Position numbers and translations under genes: made by a program
Shown: positions 50,372-59,363 of the stretch, one piece after another
How positions within the stretch are numbered: position 1 is the stretch's first letter
Layout: each line of letters begins with the position of its first letter
Source: Chthoniobacteraceae bacterium
Lineage (GTDB): Bacteria; Verrucomicrobiota; Verrucomicrobiia; Chthoniobacterales; Chthoniobacteraceae
Length of the DNA: 64,000 bases
Reading direction: 5' to 3'
Assembly (NCBI GenBank): GCA_947471505.1
Contig: CANIWM010000005.1
Coordinates: forward strand, 60,885 to 124,884
Notes under the pieces: model-generated
Database searches by the model: none
The model's input: the letters and a program-made list of their open reading frames with translations, nothing else
What the model was told of the DNA's origin: nothing

Positions 50372-51739
50372 TTACTGGTCGAGGATGTTGCCCGATGGGT
50401 CTTTGAACTTGTGCATGGCCTTGCGGATGAGCGCGCCAAACGCGATGAGGACCGCGAGGATTACCCACGCGGCTGGCTTGGAAAAGAAGGACGCTTCTTT
50501 CTTCGGCTCCTCCTCCACGACGGCGACGGGCGCAGGCGCAGGCGCGGGCTTCACAGCAGTGAGCGCATTCTTTTTCAGCTCTTCTTCTAGGGCGACTTTT
50601 GCAGCTTCTGCGGCTGCGGCTGCGGCGATCTTGTCGGCAGCCAGCTTATCGGCTTCGGCTTTGCGGGCGGCAGCGATCGCGGTGATTCCGCGCTGCACTT
50701 GCTCGTTATTATTCCAGAGTTGCCCAGCCTTTGCATACGCAGCCTCCGCTGCGGCGAAGTCTCCGGCGGCGACTGCGACCTTGGCTTTGTCCACCTCTTT
50801 GAGCGACTGCCGCATCTTATCTACGTCCATGCCGTTGATGCGGCTGAGTTCGCTGCTCGCTTTAGACGAGAGTCCGACCAAGCTCTTCTCGGTCGCCGGG
50901 CTTAGCGGCATCCACTTTACGCCCGAACGCTCGATCGCATCTACGTTTGCCGCAGTGCGTTTGCGCAAAGACTCCAGTTCGTTTTTCGTCTGCATTTTTT
51001 GGAAATCGTTGAGCTTTTCGAGCGTCCGCTTTTCCTCGTCCATCTGGGCTTTCACCCTCGCAAGCGCGGCGTCGGAGGCCCCTTTGAGCGCGATGAGTGT
51101 GCGGCGTGCGATCTCCACGGCATCGGGATACGCTGCCGAGCCCGCGGCTACTTTTTCCAACTGCTCGAACGTCACCATCGCGTCCTGTGCGCGCCCGGCT
51201 GCGGCGTACTTTTTGAGCTGACGCAGGTAGGAGTTGCCGAGAACTTGCACGCGCTCTTTTTGCACTTCCTCTTTCGAGAGCCACTTGCCGTCAAACTTGA
51301 ATTCTCCCGCATCCACGCGCTTCTTTTCGGCTTCGATTGCCTCGATGGTCGCCTTCGCAGGCGCCGCACTCGCGCTCTCGGGAAACTGGGCGACGAACCC
51401 TTTCAGCGAGGTGAGGTAATGGACATACGTCGCAGGGTCGAGGGAGTCCTCGCCGAGTTTGAAGTCTTTCACGATGGCCCACGCTTCGATGTCCGGCGCA
51501 GCTTTCTCGACCTTCTCGACGTCCGTCTTTTTCACCGTGCGGTCATCTTTGATGGATGCGGTGACGTTGTACTGGATGGTGATCTCCGTATCCGTCTCGC
51601 TCAGGATTTTCCCCTCGATGCGCTCGCCGCCTTTTAAGACCACCGCATCGGCAAGCACCCGAGTCGTGAGCGGTAGAGCGGCAAGAAGGATGACCGCCGA
51701 AGCGGTAGAAAGGTAAAGGAGACGAGTTTGTTTCAGCAT
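50372..51739 (-). CDS. Exported coiled-coil protein with N-terminal GGxIxG beta motif and C-terminal membrane helix
   Basis: 455 residues from the ATG at 51739. An N-terminal signal (LLYLSTASAVILLAALPLTT) is followed by one copy of the beta motif VVLKGGERIEGKILSETDTE, similar to that repeated six times in the operon at 8.7-16.1 kb. A long helical region follows, with TPR-like stretches (KYAAAGRAQDAMVTFEQLEK; AVAAGDFAAAEAAYAKAGQL). Near the C-terminus a membrane helix (PAAWVILAVLIAFGALI) ends in a short basic tail. Function unknown; first gene of the series leading to hisB and ispA. Confidence 0.75.
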   Translation of the reverse strand: MLKQTRLLYLSTASAVILLAALPLTTRVLADAVVLKGGERIEGKILSETDTEITIQYNVTASIKDDRTVKKTDVEKVEKAAPDIEAWAIVKDFKLGEDSLDPATYVHYLTSLKGFVAQFPESASAAPAKATIEAIEAEKKRVDAGEFKFDGKWLSKEEVQKERVQVLGNSYLRQLKKYAAAGRAQDAMVTFEQLEKVAAGSAAYPDAVEIARRTLIALKGASDAALARVKAQMDEEKRTLEKLNDFQKMQTKNELESLRKRTAANVDAIERSGVKWMPLSPATEKSLVGLSSKASSELSRINGMDVDKMRQSLKEVDKAKVAVAAGDFAAAEAAYAKAGQLWNNNEQVQRGITAIAAARKAEADKLAADKIAAAAAAEAAKVALEEELKKNALTAVKPAPAPAPVAVVEEEPKKEASFFSKPAAWVILAVLIAFGALIRKAMHKFKDPSGNILDQ

Positions 51740-51871
51740 TAAGACGAGGGCGGAATGAAGCAGACGAGAGCGAAAGGAAAAGGATAAACCGGATCGGTGC
51801 GGCGTCGCGCCATGCCCTCGCATTGTCAGTTTACTCCCCCGCCCCACCCCGGTACACGCCTTGGTGACACC

Positions 51872-52429
51872 ATGGCGCTGAAAGCAACCATCTACAAAAT
51901 CCAATTCGAGCTCGCCGACATGGATCGCAATCTTTACGGCGACTATAGCCTCACTATCGCTTCGCACCCTTCGGAAACCGAGGAGCGGATGCTCGTGCGC
52001 ATCCTCGCTTTTGCGCTGAACGTGCCTCCGAACAACGACCTCGGAGACTTGGAGTTTGGAAAGGATATTTGCGACACGGACGGGCCGAGCCTTTGGCAGC
52101 GTGACCTCACAGGGCAGGTCGAGCATTGGATCGAAATCGGCCAGCCCGATGACCGGCGGCTGATGAAGGCAAGCGGACGGGCGAAGCAAGTGAGCGTCTA
52201 TTCTTTTAGCGGCAGCACGGCGATCTGGTGGGCAGAGGTGGCGACGAAAATCACTCGCGCCCGGAACATCAGTGTGTGGCAAATCCCTGCGGAGCAAAGC
52301 AAAGCGCTTTCCGGCTTGGCACAGCGCGGGATGAAGCTGCAAGTCACCGTACAGGACTCCGTCGTTTGGGTCGGCGACGGCACTCGTTCTATCGAAATCA
52401 CACCCATCCGACTCCTAGCTGCTCAATGA
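51872..52429 (+). CDS. yaeQ: YaeQ family protein
   Basis: 185 residues, starting MALKATIYKIQFELADMDRN, the very characteristic YaeQ beginning. The remainder agrees: YGDYSLTIASHPSETEERML, DTDGPSLWQRDLTGQVEHWI, EIGQPDDRRLMKASGRAKQV. YaeQ proteins have a PD-(D/E)XK nuclease-like fold but no established activity. The ATG at 51872 is chosen by family match. The stop overlaps the ATG of the sulfatase gene. Confidence 0.93.
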   Translation: MALKATIYKIQFELADMDRNLYGDYSLTIASHPSETEERMLVRILAFALNVPPNNDLGDLEFGKDICDTDGPSLWQRDLTGQVEHWIEIGQPDDRRLMKASGRAKQVSVYSFSGSTAIWWAEVATKITRARNISVWQIPAEQSKALSGLAQRGMKLQVTVQDSVVWVGDGTRSIEITPIRLLAAQ

Positions 52430-53841
52430 AACACATCCTCTTTCTCCTGCTCGCCGCCTTCACCTCGCCGCTGATCGCTGCGGATAAAGTGAACGTCCTC
52501 TTCCTCTTCGCCGACGACCAGCGCGCCGACACCATCGCGGCGCTCGGCAACCCGAACATTTTGACGCCGAATCTCGACAAACTCGTGGCCAGCGGCGTGG
52601 CGTTTGATCGCGCCTACATGCAGGGAGGGCTGCAAGGTGCGACGTGCGTTCCTTCGCGGGCGATGCTCCTTTCTGGCCGCTCGCTGTTCCGCGTGGATGA
52701 AAAACTGATGCGCGACGAAACGTGGCCCGCAGCCTTTGGTCGTGCGGGTTACACGACGTTCGTGAGCGGTAAATGGCACAACGGCCCGGCATCCATCGCG
52801 AAGAGTTTCCAGACTGCACGCTCGATGTTCACCGGCGGGATGACGGACCCGATGAAGGCAAAGCTCAGCGATGTCGTGGACGGCAAAGTCACCCCGCCCC
52901 AGCTCTCCCCGAAGCACGCCTGCGAGGCATTCGCCGATGAAGCGATTCGCTTTCTGAAAGAGCACACGGGAGCACCGTTTTTCTGCTACGTGCCGTTCGA
53001 TGCGCCACACGATCCGCACGTCGTGCCCGATGGGTTTCCCATCCTCTACGACGCCGCGACGATACCGCTGCCCCGCAACTTCCTCCCGCAGCATCCGTGG
53101 AATAATGGCGAGATGAGCATCCGCGACGAGCAGCTCCTGCCGTGGCCGCGCACCGAGCAAGCCGTGCGCGCGATGAACGCCGAATACTACCGCTACATCT
53201 CCTATCTCGACTCGGAGATTGGCCGCGTGCTCGACGCCCTCGCCGCGTCGCCTTTTGCAAAGAACACCATCATCGTCTTCGCCGCCGACTCCGGCGTGGC
53301 GCGCGGCTCGCACGGGCTCATCGGCAAGCAAAACGTCTATGAACACTCGATGCGCGTCCCCCTCATCATCAGCGGCCCCGGCATCCCCGCCGGGCGCAGG
53401 ACGGACGCCATGTGCTACCTCTTCGACGTGCTGCCCACGCTCGGAAAACTATGCGGCGTCGCAGGCCCGGCGACGAGCGAAGGCGCAGACTTCAGCGCCA
53501 CGTTGCGCGACCCGGCAACACCCGCCCGCAAGCAGCTCCTCTTCGCCTACCGCAACGTCCAGCGCGCCATCCGCGACGACCGCTGGAAGCTCATCCGCTA
53601 CCCGCTCGTGGACCGCACACAACTCTTCGACCTCCAAGCCGACCCCGACGAAACCACGAACCTCGCCGACAAACCCGAGCACGCCGCCAAGCTCGCCGAA
53701 CTCACCGCGCTATTGGAAAAAGAGCGCACGCTTTTCGCCGACCCTGCTCCGCTAAAAGTCGCAAACCCCCAGCCCGCCGAGTGGACGCCCAGCATGGCAA
53801 AAAAAGACCGAGCTACCGCGCCGCCTTCTTCTTCTCAATAA
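52426..53841 (+). CDS. Secreted sulfatase
   Basis: 471 residues with a signal peptide (MKHILFLLLAAFTSPLIAAD). The metal-binding start reads VNVLFLFADDQRADTIAALG. The formylglycine motif CVPSRAMLLSGRS has its Cys at residue 74 (C-x-P-S-R), so activation by a formylglycine-generating enzyme is expected. The later Asp site is IIVFAADSGVARGSHGLIGK (Asn of the usual DNG replaced by Ser), and DRWKLIRYPLVDRTQLFDLQ is typical of choline-sulfatase/iduronate-sulfatase-like PVC sulfatases. It is translationally coupled to yaeQ. Its 3' end overlaps folE2 on the other strand by 29 bases. Confidence 0.92.
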   Translation: MKHILFLLLAAFTSPLIAADKVNVLFLFADDQRADTIAALGNPNILTPNLDKLVASGVAFDRAYMQGGLQGATCVPSRAMLLSGRSLFRVDEKLMRDETWPAAFGRAGYTTFVSGKWHNGPASIAKSFQTARSMFTGGMTDPMKAKLSDVVDGKVTPPQLSPKHACEAFADEAIRFLKEHTGAPFFCYVPFDAPHDPHVVPDGFPILYDAATIPLPRNFLPQHPWNNGEMSIRDEQLLPWPRTEQAVRAMNAEYYRYISYLDSEIGRVLDALAASPFAKNTIIVFAADSGVARGSHGLIGKQNVYEHSMRVPLIISGPGIPAGRRTDAMCYLFDVLPTLGKLCGVAGPATSEGADFSATLRDPATPARKQLLFAYRNVQRAIRDDRWKLIRYPLVDRTQLFDLQADPDETTNLADKPEHAAKLAELTALLEKERTLFADPAPLKVANPQPAEWTPSMAKKDRATAPPSSSQ

Positions 53842-54610
53842 CAGCGTAGGCGTTGTGATTGTGGATGCTCTCGTAGTTCTCCGCCTCGACACGATACCAT
53901 GTGATGTTGGGCTCCACATTGGTCGCGGCGGCGATGGCGCGGACAAGGTCTTCCACAAAGACCGGGTTGTCGTACGCACGCTCCGTCACCGCCTTTTCGT
54001 CTGGACGCTTGAGCAGGCTGTAGAGCTCGCTGCTCGCGCTCCGCTCCACGAGGGCGATGAGTTCTTCCACCCACACGGGTTTTTTGAAGCGGACGCTGTA
54101 AGTCACCTGCCCGCGCTGATTGTGCGCGCCGCGCGCCGAGATGGCCTTGCTGCACGGGCATAGCGTGGTGACGGGCACGATGACGGTGACCACGAAATCA
54201 ACTCTCTTCGCTTTCACCTCCGCATCGAACCGCACCGTGTAGTCCATCATCCCCGGCGCTTTGGTGACGGGCGCTTTTTTCTCGATGAAATAGGGAAACT
54301 CAAACGTGACATGCGCGTTTACTGAATCCAGACGCTTCGTGAGCGCGCGCAGGATGTCGGGAACATTGTCCACATGCAGCTCGGGGCCAAACTCATTGAG
54401 CACCTCGACGAAGCGACTCATGTGCGTGCCCTTGAAGCGCGACGGGAGATCCACCGTCAGCGTGCAGTTGGCGACCGTATGCTGGAGGCGACGCGCCTTA
54501 TCCCGCACCTGCATGGGGTAACGCAACCCGCGCACGCCGACGCGGTCAATCGAGATCCCACGCCGATCTTTTTGGTTCTGCGTATCCTGCAAATGCTGAA
54601 GTGGCTCCAT
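53813..54610 (-). CDS. folE2: GTP cyclohydrolase FolE2 (type IB)
   Basis: 265 residues from the ATG at 54610. Family signatures: ISIDRVGVRGLRYPMQVRDK, SRFKGTHMSRFVEVLNEFGP, and VTVIVPVTTLCPCSKAISAR GAHNQRGQ with the metal-binding Cys in CPCSK. The end reads YRVEAENYESIHNHNAYAVI. FolE2 makes 7,8-dihydroneopterin triphosphate from GTP for folate or queuosine and can use metals other than zinc. The upstream extension to 54646 lacks the family start. Confidence 0.95.
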   Translation of the reverse strand: MEPLQHLQDTQNQKDRRGISIDRVGVRGLRYPMQVRDKARRLQHTVANCTLTVDLPSRFKGTHMSRFVEVLNEFGPELHVDNVPDILRALTKRLDSVNAHVTFEFPYFIEKKAPVTKAPGMMDYTVRFDAEVKAKRVDFVVTVIVPVTTLCPCSKAISARGAHNQRGQVTYSVRFKKPVWVEELIALVERSASSELYSLLKRPDEKAVTERAYDNPVFVEDLVRAIAAATNVEPNITWYRVEAENYESIHNHNAYAVIEKKKAAR

Positions 54611-54721
54611 GCGCGCTGTTCTTTCAAGAAACCTTGGACGGTTCAAGGGCAGGGATTCGCGAATGACAAACCTCGCCCAGTGTTTTCTCGCTTTGAGGCT
54701 ACGAAAAAGTCAAACGCCCCG

Positions 54722-55711
54722 CTATTTCTTCGGCTCCAAGTCCGCGATTCGATAGAACGCCGCAGCGTTCTTGTGGAATACCTTTTCCGCAACGTCGCGG
54801 CCTTTACGGTCGAGATACGCCCTCGTGAGTTTCAGCACGGATGCGTAGTCGCCCGTGGCTTCCGTCACCGGCCAATCGCTGCCATAGACCAGACGGTCTT
54901 CGCCGAAGGAGTCGAACACGAGATCCATCGCCGGCGTGTAAAAGCCGATGTCCTGAGGGGCGGGTTGTTCTTTCGCGCGACCATAAAGCGCGGAGACTTT
55001 GCAGAAGACGTTCTTCGATTGGGCGACGGCTCGCATACCCTTCACCCAATCGGGATCGAGCGGTGAGCCGTCGAGCTTTACGTTGCCGAAATGGTCCAGG
55101 ATGATCCGGAGATTCGGCACTCGCCGGGCTATCTCGCCGATCGCTTCCAGACTATACTCGCCCGGCAGAAACTCGACCACTCTCCCCTTCTCGGCCGTGA
55201 GTTCCAGGTCGCGATAAAATGCGTCGGTCAATGTCTCCTGATACCGCCCAGACAACCGGTATCCGACATACCGCGTGTCATCGCAGAGCTTCGCAAAGAG
55301 CGGCGCAAACTCAGCCGTGCCGATGACTTTGGAGAGGTTGCCGATGACGCCCCGGTAGAGCGTTTTGTCGTGCGCGGTGATGTCGAGATTCCACTGATTG
55401 TCGGGCACGCTTTGACCGGCCTGGACGACAACGATCCCGCCAACCAGATTCGCCACCGCTATCGGCTCATGATCCTTCGGGAAAAAGGAACGGTAGAGCA
55501 CCTTGTCGTCCTTTTTGATCCAGCCGAGTCCCTCGGGTCGGCTGATGTCCCACAGGTGAACGTGGCAATCAATTATGGGGACCGCGATCCCATCCTGCCT
55601 CAGCAGTTCCCCTCTAGGCTCAGCCGCATCCGCGCTCCAAGCGAGCAGAACGAAACAGCCCAGACAAGCAGCCGCCAGCAACACTGCGGAGAATGTAAAC
55701 TCTTTGTTCAT
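54722..55711 (-). CDS. Exported amidohydrolase-2 family TIM-barrel hydrolase
   Basis: 329 residues with an N-terminal signal (FSAVLLAAACLGCFVLLAWS). The COG3618-type metal-hydrolase motifs are present: VPIIDCHVHLWD, GNLSKVIGTAEFAPLFAKLC, LRIILDHFGNVKLDGSPLDP and RLVYGSDWPVTEATGDY. Related enzymes hydrolyse sugar lactones or 2-pyrone-4,6-dicarboxylate-like compounds. The substrate is undetermined; the export signal is unusual for the family and suggests periplasmic action. Confidence 0.88.
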   Translation of the reverse strand: MNKEFTFSAVLLAAACLGCFVLLAWSADAAEPRGELLRQDGIAVPIIDCHVHLWDISRPEGLGWIKKDDKVLYRSFFPKDHEPIAVANLVGGIVVVQAGQSVPDNQWNLDITAHDKTLYRGVIGNLSKVIGTAEFAPLFAKLCDDTRYVGYRLSGRYQETLTDAFYRDLELTAEKGRVVEFLPGEYSLEAIGEIARRVPNLRIILDHFGNVKLDGSPLDPDWVKGMRAVAQSKNVFCKVSALYGRAKEQPAPQDIGFYTPAMDLVFDSFGEDRLVYGSDWPVTEATGDYASVLKLTRAYLDRKGRDVAEKVFHKNAAAFYRIADLEPKK

Positions 55712-55858
55712 GAGATGATTGGTTGAAGTAGGTTTGATCTTTCACCGAGCGATTGCCGCTCCGTTTCATCAGGCGAGGACCATCCTGTCGCAATTCTTTT
55801 CTTCCGACGCGCAACCGCGAGTCTCGGGAAACGCTGATTTAATCGAAGGATGGAAAAG

Positions 55859-55934
55859 GAAACCGCTAATCTCCGCTCATCTTCGCTAATTTTGAGGGAG
55901 AAAGCACCAAGGATTAGCGGAGATTAGCGGTTTC
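55859..55934. repeat. Perfect 19-bp inverted repeat overlapping a gene's 3' end
   Basis: gaaaccgctaatctccgct (55859-55877) and its exact complement (55916-55934) enclose 38 bases. The stop codon of the ADP-ribosylglycohydrolase gene (55886) lies inside the loop, so its last ~15 residues are encoded by the repeat. It may act as a terminator and is probably a dispersed repeat, since a near copy of the arm (cttcgctaatttt) recurs within the loop. Confidence 0.85.
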
Positions 55935-56920
55935 AAAATCTGTGTTTCGAGCGGCGCTGTCCCGTAGAGTTCGTCGATGAATCGCGGAGCAATTCCGGCT
56001 ATTCCCGCAGCGGCTCCGAGCAATGCGCCGACGACCGCGCCGCGGTGACAGTTATCGCCGCCGACGTTGGCGTTTGCGACGACTCCTGCTTCGAAATCAT
56101 CGGCATATTTCCAAGCGAGATAGAGCGAGGCGGGGAAGGCGTCGGCGATATAGCAAGCGGGGCTCACGCGATGTCCGATCACGACTTCGTCCGGCTCGCC
56201 CGACCACTGCTCCGCCTTGCGTTTCGAGAACCAATCGGCGCCGTGCTTGAAGATGGCTTCGCGCAGGTCGGCACCCGCAGCCACGGCGCAGAGCATCCGG
56301 GTCAGCGCGTCTCCGGCGGCGAGAACTTCATCGCTGCGATGGGTGAGGCCGATGTGTTCGCGGACGGCTTCACGAGCGGCCGTTATGTCTGCGGCAAAGA
56401 ACGTGCAAAGTGTTCCCACATGGGCGAGGCCGCCGATGTGGATGTCACTGCCGGCGCATTTGCGCGGAGCGATGCCGCGCGCATAGGCGGTGAAGAATTT
56501 CCGGTGATACTCCTCGACGTAGGTGTCGCGGTGCCGGCCGGGCGTGAGCATGAACTCGATGTAGCGCCGGAGGTAGTCGTCCGCGTCGTAGCCACCACGC
56601 GCGACAATCGACTCGATTAGCACTTTCGCGAGCTGCAGGTTGAGCGTGTTTTCGCCGGCGTGGAGGAACTGATGATAGTGAATGCCACGCTGACCCCAGT
56701 ATTGCGCCTGCTCGCGCAGGATGTCGCCACGCTCGTTGAGCGGGGTGTATTCGGAACGCCAGAGGATGCTGTCAGCATGCGGGTTTCGCGGTGCCATGTA
56801 GTCGCGCACGATACCGTAGTCGCGATGGAGCGCGGTGCGGTCATAATACCAATGCACGGGCATCGCCAGCGCGTCGCCGATGAAGGAGCCCCAGGCGAGG
56901 TTGCGGAGGTGATCGATCAT
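55886..56920 (-). CDS. ADP-ribosylglycohydrolase family protein
   Basis: 344 residues. The N-terminal motif LAWGSFIGDALAMPVHWYYD and the C-terminal VANANVGGDNCHRGAVVGAL LGAAAG carry the paired metal-binding acidic sites of the ARH/DraG fold. The usual GGDTDT is GGDNCH, as in one plant/bacterial subgroup. It should remove ADP-ribose from proteins or nucleic acids, or act on a related ribosyl compound. The last residues (ISANPWCFLPQN) come from a palindromic repeat and probably replace the native C-terminus. The ATG overlaps the lipoprotein gene's TGA by four bases. Confidence 0.85.
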   Translation of the reverse strand: MIDHLRNLAWGSFIGDALAMPVHWYYDRTALHRDYGIVRDYMAPRNPHADSILWRSEYTPLNERGDILREQAQYWGQRGIHYHQFLHAGENTLNLQLAKVLIESIVARGGYDADDYLRRYIEFMLTPGRHRDTYVEEYHRKFFTAYARGIAPRKCAGSDIHIGGLAHVGTLCTFFAADITAAREAVREHIGLTHRSDEVLAAGDALTRMLCAVAAGADLREAIFKHGADWFSKRKAEQWSGEPDEVVIGHRVSPACYIADAFPASLYLAWKYADDFEAGVVANANVGGDNCHRGAVVGALLGAAAGIAGIAPRFIDELYGTAPLETQILKPLISANPWCFLPQN

Positions 56921-57789
56921 CGCGCGGGCAGCGGCGGAGTCGGTGCTGACGCACGACCTTTCAATCCCGCCAGCGTGAGGTCCGCGGCGCGAAAGCCCCG
57001 ATTGATTTCCAGCCCGAGCAGTCGCCAGTGGTGAGCGTGCAGATCGAAAGGCACGCGGATGCGTTCGTCAAAATCCGTCGGCCAGAGAATGCCGCCGATC
57101 ATGCGAAAATCGCGGAAGGTCACATCGACCTCCGCACCGCGCGTGCTTTCGAGACCGCTCAGCGTCATGCGCACACGCCGGAGTTGTTTGGTAGCGCGGT
57201 CGATGAAAAGAATCACGCGATCTTCCGTCGCGAATCCAAAACCGGGGCGCAGCACCGCGAGCACCTGGTCGCACATCGCCTTGTCCACGATCGCCTCGCC
57301 ATTCGACGCGAGCACGACGCCTGGCCGGTCGAAATAGAATGGCCCGAGCAGGAACATCGTGTAGGCATCGGCAACGAGCGCGGCGGCGCGCTTCGCCTCA
57401 TCATCGGTAGAAGGTGATCGGTTGTAGCCGACGGTGATTTCTCCTGGCGCGCGAACGACAAACTTTTTTCCCGCGGGGCCAGTGTGCTCCTGCGCGATGA
57501 TGCGCGGCCCGACCAGCAGGCGCTCCTCCGAGCCCCGACGGAACGATGTATCCGCGAGCGCCGCCTGAAATCGCGGCCCGACCGGTGCCCATTGTCCATC
57601 ATATCGCACGCTCACATCGCGCACATTCGCGAATGCCTTTTTCCCGTGAGCGCGCTGCGATGCGGCGACCAACTCGACAGCTTTCGCGTCGGACTTCTGT
57701 ATCTCGCGCGTGCAGATTTTCGGCGAAGCGCAGGCACTCAGGAGACAGGTCACTGCGGCGAGCAGAAAGCGGGAAGCGTGCTTATTCAT
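56917..57789 (-). CDS. Lipoprotein, DUF6503-like (LolA-like fold)
   Basis: 290 residues from the ATG at 57789. A lipobox (LLSACASP) follows a hydrophobic signal, so it is lipid-anchored. The body is a beta-rich envelope protein (VRDVSVRYDGQWAPVG; GPFYFDRPGVVLASNG; VILFIDRATKQLRRVRMTLS; EVDVTFRDFRMIGGILWPTD), resembling LolA-fold proteins with 'outer membrane lipoprotein sorting' features. Function unknown. It overlaps the SOUL gene by eight bases upstream and the ADP-ribosylglycohydrolase gene by four bases downstream. Confidence 0.75.
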   Translation of the reverse strand: MNKHASRFLLAAVTCLLSACASPKICTREIQKSDAKAVELVAASQRAHGKKAFANVRDVSVRYDGQWAPVGPRFQAALADTSFRRGSEERLLVGPRIIAQEHTGPAGKKFVVRAPGEITVGYNRSPSTDDEAKRAAALVADAYTMFLLGPFYFDRPGVVLASNGEAIVDKAMCDQVLAVLRPGFGFATEDRVILFIDRATKQLRRVRMTLSGLESTRGAEVDVTFRDFRMIGGILWPTDFDERIRVPFDLHAHHWRLLGLEINRGFRAADLTLAGLKGRASAPTPPLPAR

Positions 57790-58378
57790 GGCTCTTGGCA
57801 ATGCGGATCATCACTTCATTCCGGCGCATGAAGGTGGGTGTCCACGGCGGATCGTAGTAGGCGAACAGCGGCTCGCCTTTTCCCGCAATCTTCTGACCAT
57901 CGAGCCACGCCTTCAGCTTCTCGATTGCCGCTTTTTCGTTCTCCGCAGTTCGCCCACCTGCGAAGCGCAGCACCGCAAATCGCGCGGCCTCCACTTTGCC
58001 CAAAGTGACTTTGTCCCCAGCCGGCTTCGGCACTCCTTTCTCCACGGCCTTCTTCGGCATGATGAAGCTCATCGTTTTCATATCCTTCGCCGAGTCGATC
58101 AGGACTGGCGCGGTCATCTCGATTTTCTCCGAGGTTTCGTTCTTGCCCGTGATGAAGCGGAACAATTCGCCGAACCCGCCGTTCATCCCGTCCTCGTTCA
58201 TCGGCGTAGTGGCGATGGTGAGTGCGGGATAATCGCGGACCTCGAACTTCTCGTCGGTGCGGATGACTTTGTAGTCGGGTGTTTCGGTCGCCGCGCGGGA
58301 ATTGCTCACAAGCCAGAAGGCCGAGAGGGCAATTGGCAGAGCGATGGAGATGAAGAGAGGCATTTTGTAGCGTTTCAT
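57782..58378 (-). CDS. SOUL heme-binding family protein, exported
   Basis: 198 residues from the ATG at 58378. A signal or anchor helix (MPLFISIALPIALSAFWLVS) precedes the SOUL domain: YKVIRTDEKFEVRDYPALTI, KIEMTAPVLIDSAKDMKTMS FIMPKK, RFAVLRFAGGRTAENEKAAI and LFAYYDPPWTPTFMRRNEVM. SOUL/HBP proteins bind haem or porphyrins; no axial His is certain here. Its start overlaps the TGA of the SDR gene (ATGA). Confidence 0.9.
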   Translation of the reverse strand: MKRYKMPLFISIALPIALSAFWLVSNSRAATETPDYKVIRTDEKFEVRDYPALTIATTPMNEDGMNGGFGELFRFITGKNETSEKIEMTAPVLIDSAKDMKTMSFIMPKKAVEKGVPKPAGDKVTLGKVEAARFAVLRFAGGRTAENEKAAIEKLKAWLDGQKIAGKGEPLFAYYDPPWTPTFMRRNEVMIRIAKSHE

Positions 58379-59232
58379 AATGTGGAAGTGAAATCTGTGG
58401 GAAGGCCGACATATTCCCACGCGGCGCGTTCGCGCTCGGCGGCGGCGAGTTTCTTGCGCGCCTTGTCGTTTGCGTACTTGCCGAGGATGAGACGCAGCGG
58501 CGGCGCTTCGGATTCCACGGCAGCGATAATGGCCTCCGCGGCCTTCGCGGGATCGCCGGGTTGCTTGCCGGCCATCGTTTCGAGGAAGCGAGAGAACTTT
58601 CCACTCGTGCGATCATAGTCGGCGATGTGGCTTCCTGCGCGCTCAAGGGAGCGGGCGATGAAGTCGGTGCGGAACGGGCCGGGCTGCACGATGGTCACTT
58701 TGATTCCGAGCGGCTTGAGTTCCGCGGCGAGCGATTCCGACACGCCTTCGAGCGCCCACTTCGTCGCGCCGTAAATGGAAAAGCCCGCGTAGTTCGAGAT
58801 CACCGCGGCGGCGGAAATGTTGACGATGTGACCGCTACCTTGCGCCCGCAGGATTGGCAGCGCGGCGCGGATGACTCCCAGCGCGCCGAAGAGGTTCGTC
58901 TCGAAGTTGCGGGCGATCTGCTCTTCGCCGAGTTCCTCGAATGCACCGACGAGTCCGTAGCCCGCGTTGTTCACGACGACATCAAGCCGTCCAAACGCTT
59001 TCACCGCTGCGGCGACCACGCTCTTCACCTGCGACGAATCCGTAACGTCGAGCGCGAGTGCCCGACAGGTTTTCGGAAACTGCGCGGCGAGTTTGCCGAG
59101 AGCATCGGCATTCCGCGCCGTGGCCACGACCTGCTGACCGCGCGCAAGCGCGGCTGCCGCAAGCGCCGCGCCGAAGCCGCTGGAACAACCAGTGATCAGC
59201 CATACGCGCGATGAAGTTTGTGATTCGTCCAT
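58375..59232 (-). CDS. Short-chain dehydrogenase/reductase
   Basis: 285 residues. The SDR motifs are complete: VWLITGCSSGFGAALAAAAL (TGxxxGxG), LDVVVNNAGYGLVG (NNAG), GHIVNISAAAVISNYAGFSI with Ser and YGATKWALEGVSESLAAELK with YxxxK, then IVQPGPFRTDF. It resembles the oxidoreductases annotated as SDR of the 'ketoacyl reductase-like' type. Substrate unknown. It is the first gene of a four-gene series in which every start overlaps the preceding stop. Confidence 0.92.
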   Translation of the reverse strand: MDESQTSSRVWLITGCSSGFGAALAAAALARGQQVVATARNADALGKLAAQFPKTCRALALDVTDSSQVKSVVAAAVKAFGRLDVVVNNAGYGLVGAFEELGEEQIARNFETNLFGALGVIRAALPILRAQGSGHIVNISAAAVISNYAGFSIYGATKWALEGVSESLAAELKPLGIKVTIVQPGPFRTDFIARSLERAGSHIADYDRTSGKFSRFLETMAGKQPGDPAKAAEAIIAAVESEAPPLRLILGKYANDKARKKLAAAERERAAWEYVGLPTDFTSTL

Positions 59233-59363
59233 TGATTTTCAGTCAGATAATCAACCATTACGCTCTCAGGTGTTCGGCGGATGTGAAAAACTGGTGACTG
59301 AGTGTGCGCGATTGCATTCCCGTAAAAGCAACCGCGCTCCTGCGAGCGACGTAGGACAGGCGC

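Noticed and set aside
55886..56920. Direct pairing of the ADP-ribosylglycohydrolase with the ART-like gene at 24026 as one system
   Set aside because: They are 31 kb apart, in different operons; the hydrolase is coupled to SDR/SOUL/lipoprotein genes. No evidence beyond complementary chemistry.
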